From the NCBI GenBank assembly GCA_037384225.1, contig JARROD010000219.1, forward strand, positions 1 to 11,422: DNA of 11,422 nt. Direction: 5' to 3'. Position 1 is the first letter of the stretch. Every line of letters begins with the position of its first letter. Below, in pieces: positions 5,724 through 11,422 of this stretch. This DNA comes from JARROD01 sp037384225. Its GTDB lineage: Bacteria; Pseudomonadota; Gammaproteobacteria; Pseudomonadales; Cellvibrionaceae. The notes beneath the pieces were generated by a model. The model searched no databases and was not told where the DNA came from. It saw only the letters and a program-made list of their open reading frames with translations. A program made the translations under genes and the position numbers.

Positions 5724-5772
5724 ATTATAAAGTAACTCCCAAGGTCAATCCTATCCCCGAGACTTTAAAGTC
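5724..5772 (-). promoter_or_regulatory. Putative bolA promoter region with a 12-bp palindrome
   Basis: On the minus strand a perfect TATAAT (5729-5724) lies 35 bp upstream of the bolA start. TTGACC (5748-5743) is only 13 bp away, too close for a standard promoter. No better -35 is seen. Further upstream, GACTTTAAAGTC at 5761-5772 is a perfect palindrome centred near -50, where an activator could bind. The remainder of the 5689-5996 interval holds no gene that I can see. Confidence 0.35.
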
Positions 5773-5945
5773 AATTTCACTTTTACTTTAATGGGGTAGA
5801 CATATTACTACCGAATAAACCTCCACCCTTCCGGCAATTTTATAGGTCGCCACCTCAGAATGGGCACATTTTGACCATTGCATCACAGTTTGATGCCAAA
5901 TCTCTGGTTAATAAGCAACGCTGGACTAAACTTGGTGACTGTGGG

Positions 5946-5962
5946 ATGTGTTAAAAACACAT
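5946..5962. repeat. Inverted repeat upstream of the DRR small protein
   Basis: ATGTGTT at 5946-5952 and AACACAT at 5956-5962 are exact inverted copies around AAA. The site lies 35 bp before the start of the small protein gene and could be an operator overlapping its promoter. No matching regulator is recognised. Confidence 0.35.
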
Positions 5963-5996
5963 AATAAATAGTTACCAACATTGCTAAAAAAACACA

Positions 5997-6212
5997 ATGA
6001 AAGCGCTCAGTTTTTTTGTCAACAGGCGCAGCGGCCATGACCGCCGCCACAATTTTGACCCCTGTAAAGATATGCCGGTGGACATGTTCCACCGCAAGCG
6101 AAGAAAGTCCTCTGACCGCAGAAAAAAGCTGCGGACATTGAAAGAAGACTACTACGCATTTATCCAGGCACCGGAGCCGACGGCCCCGGAGTGCGATTCT
6201 ATCAATGGGTAG
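5997..6212 (+). CDS. Small arginine-rich protein with two DRR motifs
   Basis: The 71-residue product contains two related basic motifs, RRSGHDRR (residues 10-17) and RRKSSDRR (35-42), separated by DPCKDMPVDMFHRK. RRSGxDRR-type motifs occur in many short, uncharacterised gammaproteobacterial proteins, sometimes next to signalling genes, so I treat the gene as real. The high charge and lack of a signal peptide suggest a cytoplasmic protein, perhaps nucleic-acid- or nucleotide-binding, but no function is known. The ATG has no Shine-Dalgarno sequence; the upstream bases are A-rich, and an in-frame TAA nine bases further up rules out an earlier start. The gene converges on pyk with only 17 bp between the two stops, leaving no room for a terminator between them. 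Confidence 0.65.
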   Translation: MKALSFFVNRRSGHDRRHNFDPCKDMPVDMFHRKRRKSSDRRKKLRTLKEDYYAFIQAPEPTAPECDSING

Positions 6213-6229
6213 CGTCCTTGAGCAACAGA

Positions 6230-7684
6230 CTACCTGACTTCCTGCCCGACCCTGACGATTTTCATGGTGTTGGTGCCTCCGTGCACATTGACGGAGTCAC
6301 CCTTAGAGATAATGACCAGATCGCCCTCACTGACGATACCATTGGTCAGTAGCGCGTTGACTGCACTCTGGTTAATCTCGGCACTGGGAATGCCTGCGCT
6401 GTCAAAGGGCATTGTCTGAACGCCGCGAAATAAAGCCACGCGCCGCAGAGTGCTGGAATGGCGGGAAAATGCAAATATCGGCAATTGGGAACTGATGCGC
6501 GACATCAACAGCGGTGTCAAGCCGGTTTCGCTCATACAGACAATCGCCTTGACGCCATTTAGCAGGTTGGCGGCGTACATGGCCGACAGTGCAATTGATT
6601 CATCAATTTGCGTACATGCATCGTGTCGTTTCAGCGGCGAACGATGGGACTGCGGCTGTTCTTCGGCGCCCATAATCACCCGAACCATGGCTTCCACAGT
6701 CTGTACCGGATAACTGCCGGAGGCGGTTTCCGCCGATAACATAACCGCGTCTGTGCCATCGAGAACCGCATTGGCGACATCGAAAACCTCCGCCCGGGTC
6801 GGCAATGGGCTGTTGATCATGGATTCCATCATCTGGGTAGCGGTTATCACCCCGCGGTTGAGTTTGCGCGCACGCTTAATAATGTGCTTTTGCACTCCGA
6901 TAAGCTTGGCGTCGCCGATCTCCACCCCCAAATCGCCTCGCGCTACCATTACCGCATCGGAGGCGGAAATTATATCGTCCAACACCTGGCTTTCAGCCAC
7001 CGCTTCGGCGCGTTCTATTTTAGCCACGATACGAGCCTGTCCACCGGCGGCGGCGATCAATTCACGAGCGAGTTGAATATCCTCGGCGTTGCGGGGAAAA
7101 GATACGGCCAGGTAGTCGACACCGATATCCACCGCGGTGCGAATGTCTTCGCGGTCCTTATCTGTCAACGCCGGAGCAGAAAGCCCGCCACCCTGGCGAT
7201 TAATCCCTTTGTTATTGGACAGAGTGCCGCCGATTTCCACCCGGCAGTTGATTCGTTGACCGTCGATGCTTTCAGCCACCAGCACCAGGCGCCCGTCGTC
7301 GAGTAGCAGCCGGTCGCCGGGAGACGTATCCTGAGGCAGTGATTTGTAATCGATCCCCACCTGATCAATGTCACCAGCATCGCTCGCCAAGCCCGCGTCC
7401 AACGCAAAAAGCGCACCTTTGTGCAACGCCACCTTGCCATCGCGAAACCGCGCGATGCGAATTTTGGGCCCCTGCAGATCACCCAGTACGGCGATGTAGC
7501 GGCCGTGTTTACCGGCCAGCTCTTTGACTAATGCCGCGCGACGGCGGTGATCGTCTGCATTGCCGTGGGAAAAATTCAGCCGCACAACATTGACGCCGGC
7601 GAGGATAAGCTGCTCCAACACGTCGACATTATCTGTCGCCGGCCCCAGGGTGCTGACTATTTTGGTTCGTCTAAGAACACTCAC
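6230..7684 (-). CDS. pykA: Pyruvate kinase, PykA type
   Basis: Pyruvate kinase transfers the phosphate of phosphoenolpyruvate to ADP and yields pyruvate. The 484-residue length fits the family (E. coli PykA 480). Visible features are VRLNFSHG (34-41, substrate and potassium site), the B domain (about 70-168), NKGINRQGGGLSAPALTDKD typical of the PykA rather than the PykF subgroup, AKIERAEAV with catalytic Lys222 and metal ligand Glu224, VARGDLGVEI with metal ligand Asp251, and ITATQMMESMINSPLPTRAEV followed by LDGTDAVMLSAET. The start is a GTG at 7684 with GGAG 10 nt upstream, and the first residues match the family N terminus. It is the last gene of the zwf-eda-gap-pyk unit, 28 bp after gap. 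PykA enzymes are usually activated by AMP or sugar phosphates rather than fructose-1,6-bisphosphate. Confidence 0.96.
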   Translation of the reverse strand: MSVLRRTKIVSTLGPATDNVDVLEQLILAGVNVVRLNFSHGNADDHRRRAALVKELAGKHGRYIAVLGDLQGPKIRIARFRDGKVALHKGALFALDAGLASDAGDIDQVGIDYKSLPQDTSPGDRLLLDDGRLVLVAESIDGQRINCRVEIGGTLSNNKGINRQGGGLSAPALTDKDREDIRTAVDIGVDYLAVSFPRNAEDIQLARELIAAAGGQARIVAKIERAEAVAESQVLDDIISASDAVMVARGDLGVEIGDAKLIGVQKHIIKRARKLNRGVITATQMMESMINSPLPTRAEVFDVANAVLDGTDAVMLSAETASGSYPVQTVEAMVRVIMGAEEQPQSHRSPLKRHDACTQIDESIALSAMYAANLLNGVKAIVCMSETGLTPLLMSRISSQLPIFAFSRHSSTLRRVALFRGVQTMPFDSAGIPSAEINQSAVNALLTNGIVSEGDLVIISKGDSVNVHGGTNTMKIVRVGQEVR

Positions 7685-7712
7685 AACTTGCTTACTCCGG
7701 TTTCTCTCGTGT

Positions 7713-8723
7713 TTAAGCCTGCATCAGCGCCAGGGTGTTATCCAGCATCCGATTGGAAAAGCCCCACTCGTTGTCGTACCAGGACATCACTTTCACCCAG
7801 CGGCCGGAAGCTTTGGTCTGGGTACTGTCAAAAACCGAAGAAGCCGGGTTGTGATTGAAATCGACGGAGACCAGCGGCAGTTCGTTATAGGTTAGAATAC
7901 CTTTAAAATCACGGCTGCGGCTCGCTTCGCACATAATCTGATTGACTTCCTCAGTGGTGGTCTCGCGGCTGGCGAGAAAATGCAGATCCACGACGGATAC
8001 ATTGACGGTCGGTACCCGCACAGCCATACCTTCAAGCTTGCCGTCCAGTTCCGGCAGCACGAGGCCAATGGCCTTGGCGGCGCCGGTTTTGGTTGGAATC
8101 ATAGACTGGGTAGCGGAGCGGGCGCGGTAAATATCGGAGTGGTAGACGTCGCTCAGATTCTGATCATTGGTATAAGAGTGGATAGTCGTCATAGACCCCT
8201 GCTCAATACCGAGGGTATCGTTTAAAGCCTTGGCTACCGGCGCCAGGCAGTTGGTCGTACATGAAGCGTTGGAAATAACACTGCTTCGAGCCGTCAACAG
8301 TGTGTGGTTGACGCCGTAGACAACAGTTGCATCAACACCGCTCGCCGGCGCCGAGATAATCACCTTTTTGGCTCCCGCCTGCAGATGCAGCGCCGCTTTC
8401 TCCCGGCTGGTGAACAGGCCGGTGCACTCGCATACCACATCCACCCCCAGGTCACTCCAGGGCAGATCGGCCGGATTGCGCTCCGAGCAGATGGTGATGC
8501 GATCCTCACCGATACTCATTTTTCCGTCCTGGACTTTTACCTCAAAGGGAAAGCGACCATGCACAGAATCAAACTGTGTCAGGTGCGCATTCAACTCGGC
8601 GCTGCCCAGGTCATTGATAGCCACTACTTCTATTTTTTCGCGATAGTTTGATTCATACAATGCGCGCATAACATTGCGCCCGATACGCCCATAACCGTTA
8701 ATTGCAATTCTAATGGTCATCAT
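7713..8723 (-). CDS. gap: Glyceraldehyde-3-phosphate dehydrogenase, type I
   Basis: The enzyme oxidises glyceraldehyde-3-phosphate to 1,3-bisphosphoglycerate with NAD. The 336-residue protein has the Rossmann motif INGYGRIGR (8-16), Asp38 in VVAINDLG (an aspartate at this position favours NAD over NADP), the catalytic SNASCTTNCLAP with Cys155, TIHSYT with His182, and the C-terminal SWYDNEWGFSNRM block. Two adjacent ATG codons are possible starts. The first (8723) has AAAGG 6 nt upstream and is chosen. The gene lies 68 bp after eda and 28 bp before pyk. In an Entner-Doudoroff setting it processes the glyceraldehyde-3-phosphate released by Eda, which explains its place in this operon. Confidence 0.96.
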   Translation of the reverse strand: MMTIRIAINGYGRIGRNVMRALYESNYREKIEVVAINDLGSAELNAHLTQFDSVHGRFPFEVKVQDGKMSIGEDRITICSERNPADLPWSDLGVDVVCECTGLFTSREKAALHLQAGAKKVIISAPASGVDATVVYGVNHTLLTARSSVISNASCTTNCLAPVAKALNDTLGIEQGSMTTIHSYTNDQNLSDVYHSDIYRARSATQSMIPTKTGAAKAIGLVLPELDGKLEGMAVRVPTVNVSVVDLHFLASRETTTEEVNQIMCEASRSRDFKGILTYNELPLVSVDFNHNPASSVFDSTQTKASGRWVKVMSWYDNEWGFSNRMLDNTLALMQA

Positions 8724-8791
8724 TCGCTACCTTTACATTCGTTCTCGCTAAAAGTTTGTACAGAAATTATTGTGATAAATTATCCTGCGAG

Positions 8792-9424
8792 TCAGCCGGC
8801 GGTGAGCCCGGCTGCCGCTACTGCACTGCGATTTATTTGCTCCCAGTTGTGTTGCTGAACCAGGTCGTTTGGCACCATCCAGGAACCGCCTATACAAACA
8901 ACGTTAGGCAAAGCCAGGTACTGGGGTGCGGTTTCCAGGTTGATGCCGCCGGTGGGACAAAACTTCAATTGCGGCAGAGGACCATAAATGGATTTCAACA
9001 TGGCCACACCTCCCGCCGCTTCGGCTGGAAAAAATTTGAGGTGAAAATACCCTTTTTCCATCAGGTTCATCGCCTCGCTGGGTGTCGCCACCCCGGGCAG
9101 AAAGCTGACTGCGCTGGCCGCCACTGCATCGAGCAGACGTGGCGATGTACCGGGGCTGACGATAAACTGCGAACCCGCGTTGAGGGCCTTTTCCAGATCG
9201 TTTTCCGTCACAACAGTGCCTGCACCGACAATCGCATCGGGGAGTTCCCGGCGAATAAGTTCGATCGCCTCCGGCGCTTGCGGTGTGCGCAGCGTAATTT
9301 CCAACACTCGCAGACCACCGGCGCAAAGCGCCTGCGCCAGAGGCAGAGCGAGGGAGACATCGTCGATTACCAGAACCGGAATCACTGGCGCTGTGTTGAC
9401 TACTTGCTCGATATTTAATTGCAT
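8792..9424 (-). CDS. eda: KDPG aldolase
   Basis: 2-Keto-3-deoxy-6-phosphogluconate aldolase splits KDPG into pyruvate and glyceraldehyde-3-phosphate, the key Entner-Doudoroff step. The 210-residue trimer-forming TIM barrel carries Glu42 and Arg46 in LEITLRT, AIVGAGTV, Lys130 in FHLKFFPAEA (the Schiff-base lysine, E. coli Lys133), FCPTGGI and CIGGSWMVP. The constant three-residue offset from E. coli indicates a complete enzyme. An ATG three codons upstream (9433) is possible, but the ATG at 9424 has GGA 8 nt before it and is preferred. It follows zwf by 24 bp with no pgl between them, unlike the common zwf-pgl-eda order. Confidence 0.96.
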   Translation of the reverse strand: MQLNIEQVVNTAPVIPVLVIDDVSLALPLAQALCAGGLRVLEITLRTPQAPEAIELIRRELPDAIVGAGTVVTENDLEKALNAGSQFIVSPGTSPRLLDAVAASAVSFLPGVATPSEAMNLMEKGYFHLKFFPAEAAGGVAMLKSIYGPLPQLKFCPTGGINLETAPQYLALPNVVCIGGSWMVPNDLVQQHNWEQINRSAVAAAGLTAG

Positions 9425-9448
9425 CTTTATCATCCAACCAATGCTAGT

Positions 9449-10810
9449 TTAAGGATTGACCCATCGGTGCCCGTAGCGCTCCAGTAATTCATCGGCTTTC
9501 TGCGGCCCCCAGCTTCCAGCCTCGTAAGGGTTGGGATGATTGCGGGGGTGGCGCCAGGCACTGAGTATCGGATCCAGCCATTGCCAGGCCTGTTCTACCT
9601 CCTGCCGGTGGGCAAACAAACTTTGATCGCCGGCCACCACATCGAGCAGCAACCGTTTGTAGGCATCGTTGGAATAACCTGCATAAGTATTGGCGAAATC
9701 CAGATTCAATGTTACGGGTTTTAAATGCGGTTCGTAGCGATGCAGCTCTTTTGCCATCAATTGCAACTGTATGACCTCATCGGGCTGCAACCGAATAATC
9801 AGGCGATTGGGCTCCAGTTTACCGGCGGCCTTACCGTACGCCAGGTGGGTAACGGGTTTGAATTGAATCACTATTTCCGCGAAACGCTGTTTTAACCGTT
9901 TGCCGGTGCGCAGGTAAAACGGCACACCAGCCCAGCGCCAATTGTCTATATGGGCTCGGATGGCCGCATAGGTTTCGGTTTTACTTTCAGTACCCAACTC
10001 AGTCAGATACCCCGGCACGTCCCGATCGTTAATCACGCCAGCGTCGTATTGCCCGCGCACCGTGTTGCGATAAATCACATCGCCCTGTATCGGACGCAAC
10101 GCTTTTAAAACCTTAAGTTTTTCCGCGCGTATATTTTCCGCATCGAGTTTGTGGGGGGGTTCCATGGCGATCAGACACAACAACTGCAGCAGATGATTTT
10201 GCACCATATCGCGCAGTGCGCCGGCCTTATCGTAAAACTCGGCGCGATCCTCAAGCCCCACGGTTTCGGCGAGGGTAATCTGCACCTGGTCGATGGATTT
10301 ATTGTCCCAAAGCCGCTCAAAGAGGAGGTTGGTGAACCGCAACGCCAACAGATTCTGCACCGTTTCCTTGCCCAGATAATGGTCAATGCGGTAAATATTT
10401 TCTTCCGCGAAATACTCCGCTACCTGACCATTGATTTCACGTGCAGAATCCAAATCGTAACCTATGGGTTTTTCCATTACGATTTTGGACTTTGCTGTAA
10501 TCAGCGACTTGGATGCCAGACTTTGACAAACTCTTCCGTATAGAGAAGGGGGCAGTGAAAGGTAGTAAATTGTTTCGGTGTCGGGGTTTTCCCGAATTTG
10601 AGCAGCAAAGGTGTCCCAACGCTCATCCTGAGAAGCAATATCGAGGCTGACGACATGCAGGCGGGCACTGAACCTGGACCAGTGTTCATCGGTTAATTCG
10701 CCTTCGTTGAGGTACGTCTCGACTTCGCCACGATACAGAGCCGGCATAAGCTTGCGGATGGAGAGGTCACCCGTCCCTCCAAAAATCACAATATCTACAT
10801 CAGAGTTCAT
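9449..10810 (-). CDS. zwf: Glucose-6-phosphate dehydrogenase with an apparent N-terminal domain deletion
   Basis: G6PDH oxidises glucose-6-phosphate to 6-phosphogluconolactone and makes NADPH. Most signatures are intact: FGGTGDLSIRK (dinucleotide fingerprint, 10-20), IVMEKPIG (110-117), RIDHYLGKE (141-149, substrate site), MVQNHLLQ with the catalytic base His206, NWRWAGVPFYLRTGKR, and a C terminus ending WGPQKADELLERYG. The ATG at 10810, with AAGG 8 nt upstream, gives 453 residues; an in-frame TTG at 10837 is less likely. E. coli Zwf has 491. The shortfall is at one place: after LMPALYR (22-27) the chain passes directly to GEVETYLNEGELTDEHW. About 30 residues are missing there, including the strand with RIIGVGR whose arginine contacts the NADP 2'-phosphate. 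The frame is kept. An active enzyme of this form would be surprising. First gene of the zwf-eda-gap-pyk unit. Confidence 0.9.
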   Translation of the reverse strand: MNSDVDIVIFGGTGDLSIRKLMPALYRGEVETYLNEGELTDEHWSRFSARLHVVSLDIASQDERWDTFAAQIRENPDTETIYYLSLPPSLYGRVCQSLASKSLITAKSKIVMEKPIGYDLDSAREINGQVAEYFAEENIYRIDHYLGKETVQNLLALRFTNLLFERLWDNKSIDQVQITLAETVGLEDRAEFYDKAGALRDMVQNHLLQLLCLIAMEPPHKLDAENIRAEKLKVLKALRPIQGDVIYRNTVRGQYDAGVINDRDVPGYLTELGTESKTETYAAIRAHIDNWRWAGVPFYLRTGKRLKQRFAEIVIQFKPVTHLAYGKAAGKLEPNRLIIRLQPDEVIQLQLMAKELHRYEPHLKPVTLNLDFANTYAGYSNDAYKRLLLDVVAGDQSLFAHRQEVEQAWQWLDPILSAWRHPRNHPNPYEAGSWGPQKADELLERYGHRWVNP

Positions 10811-10838
10811 GGTACCTACCTTATGGTTAATGCTCAAA

Positions 10839-10961
10839 TCTATAACCGTTTTTATAACGATCTACTATTTGTTATAACGATCTACTATTGTCGTTTTGTT
10901 GTTCCTTATAAAAAGTTGTAACTATAGAAAGTTATACCTTTGTAGAAGTACGTGTTGTAAC
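10839..10961. promoter_or_regulatory. Cluster of GTTRTAAC-like octamers
   Basis: Related octamers occur at 10839 (TCTATAAC), 10851 (TTTATAAC), 10871 (GTTATAAC), 10915 (GTTGTAAC), 10931 (GTTATACC) and 10954 (GTTGTAAC), all in the same orientation. A further TTTATAAC stands at 11256. They may be binding sites of one unidentified regulator, or partly reflect the AT-rich composition. Confidence 0.35.
10852..10891. repeat. Tandem 20-bp direct repeat just upstream of zwf
   Basis: The 18-bp sequence TTATAACGATCTACTATT occurs at 10852-10869 and again, without a change, at 10872-10889, a period of exactly 20 bp. Two helical turns would place both copies on the same face of the DNA, as for a pair of regulator sites. 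The first unit starts 41 bp upstream of the zwf ATG, so a bound protein would lie over the promoter or the leader. The palindrome GTTATAAC (10871-10878) spans the junction. Confidence 0.7.
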
Positions 10962-11089
10962 AGGCTATTAACCACTACAGAGTGGCGCATTAATATACAG
11001 TTCAAAAAATTACTACATAGCCCAATCAACCAACTGTAGTGCCTTGCCTCAACAAGAGGACCGGATACGGCTTTAAGGGCACATGATTT

Positions 11090-11104
11090 TGTAAATTTAC
11101 TACA
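11090..11104. promoter_or_regulatory. Probable HexR operator (14 of 15)
   Basis: TGTAAATTTACTACA matches the gammaproteobacterial HexR consensus TGTARTWWWAYTACA, as I recall it, at all positions but the sixth. HexR is an RpiR-family regulator that is released by KDPG, the substrate of Eda. The site is 280 bp upstream of the zwf start. Confidence 0.6.
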
Positions 11105-11404
11105 TTTTCAGGCGGACATTTCTAGAAAGACAGCCTGTGCTTAATCGCCAACCTTAGAGTCGTCAGCTAAAAAAGAGTTATCCACCAAACCCAAGCTTCG
11201 CCGACCAAAGGGCGCCAGCCGTGATGATTTGCCTGAAGCTAGAATAATACACCGTTTTATAACTGTTTTTTGCCAATATCGGTATATTTTTAAGGCATAT
11301 CCGTGCGGCTTGCTCACAGCACCATTGAGTCCACCGAGCGCTTTCATAGCCACTACAAACGAAGAGTACTCTTCTAAATCTCGTGAGAGAAAGATAACAC
11401 ACTT

Positions 11405-11419
11405 TGTAGTTAAATTACA
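11405..11419. promoter_or_regulatory. Probable HexR operator (perfect match)
   Basis: TGTAGTTAAATTACA fits TGTARTWWWAYTACA at every position, and the flanks extend the palindrome to TTTGTA...TACAAA. It lies at the right edge of the window, about 600 bp from zwf, so it more likely serves a divergent gene outside the window (hexR, edd, glk or pgl would be typical). Confidence 0.65.
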
Positions 11420-11422
11420 AAC

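Larger units (their letters stand above)
10811..11422. other. Long gene-free control region upstream of zwf
   Basis: No reading frame here looks like a gene; two overlapping minus-strand frames of about 70 codons between 11141 and 11402 have no family resemblance or good start. The region is AT-rich and crowded with short motifs. These include a tandem 20-bp repeat, GTTRTAAC-like octamers, two HexR-type palindromes and single half-sites ACTACA/TGTAGT at 10974, 11012, 11035 and 11352. It is probably the control region for zwf and for a divergent gene that begins beyond the right edge. Confidence 0.6.

Noticed and set aside
6450..7858. Several plus-strand frames opposite pyk and gap
   Set aside because: They are antisense shadows of strongly conserved genes and show no family features of their own.
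8756..9418. 220-codon plus-strand frame opposite eda
   Set aside because: It is long only because of the codon bias of eda, which has every catalytic residue. The antisense translation has no recognisable domain.
11141..11402. Two minus-strand frames of about 70 codons upstream of zwf
   Set aside because: They overlap each other, have no good start signal or family resemblance, and lie in a motif-rich control region.

Overview
The window looks like chromosomal DNA of a gammaproteobacterium. The proteins match gammaproteobacterial forms closely (FNR/ANR, OmpW, BolA, TrhO, PykA-type pyruvate kinase, Entner-Doudoroff enzymes). The roughly 50% GC content and the glycolytic gene order suggest a marine relative of the Pseudomonadales or Cellvibrionales, but that placement is inference. 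A run of 48 N shows that the source is a draft assembly.

Left part (1-2800). The 3' end of an unidentified gene is followed by an oxygen-sensing FNR/ANR regulator with all four cluster cysteines. Convergent to it lies ompW. A near-consensus FNR box sits 22 bp upstream of a good -10 element in front of ompW, the spacing of a class II FNR-activated promoter, so the neighbouring regulator probably controls ompW. Divergent from ompW is a DUF4202 gene interrupted by the N gap.

Middle part (2800-6230). This stretch has small or poorly known genes and intergenic structure. It contains a minus-strand intrinsic terminator behind what looks like the decayed 3' end of a CxxCH-containing gene, a CRP-type palindrome, a secreted four-cysteine protein and a lysine-tailed hypothetical protein. 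A 144-bp inverted-repeat element resembles a TA-targeting MITE. Next come the bolA-trhO pair and a small protein carrying two arginine-rich DRR motifs.

Right part (6230-11422). Four co-directional minus-strand genes, zwf-eda-gap-pyk, cover the NADPH-forming entry into the Entner-Doudoroff pathway and the lower steps from glyceraldehyde-3-phosphate towards pyruvate. pgl and edd are not among them. The predicted Zwf lacks about 30 residues that the family carries in the N-terminal coenzyme-binding domain, including the strand with the NADP-phosphate-binding arginine. This is either a real in-frame deletion or an assembly collapse. The 612 bp upstream of zwf holds no convincing gene. It does hold a tandem 20-bp repeat, a cluster of GTTRTAAC-like octamers, and two palindromes fitting the HexR operator (one perfect, one 14/15). 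These suggest repression of the pathway by HexR with relief by KDPG.

No CRISPR array, tRNA, rRNA or intact transposase gene was seen.
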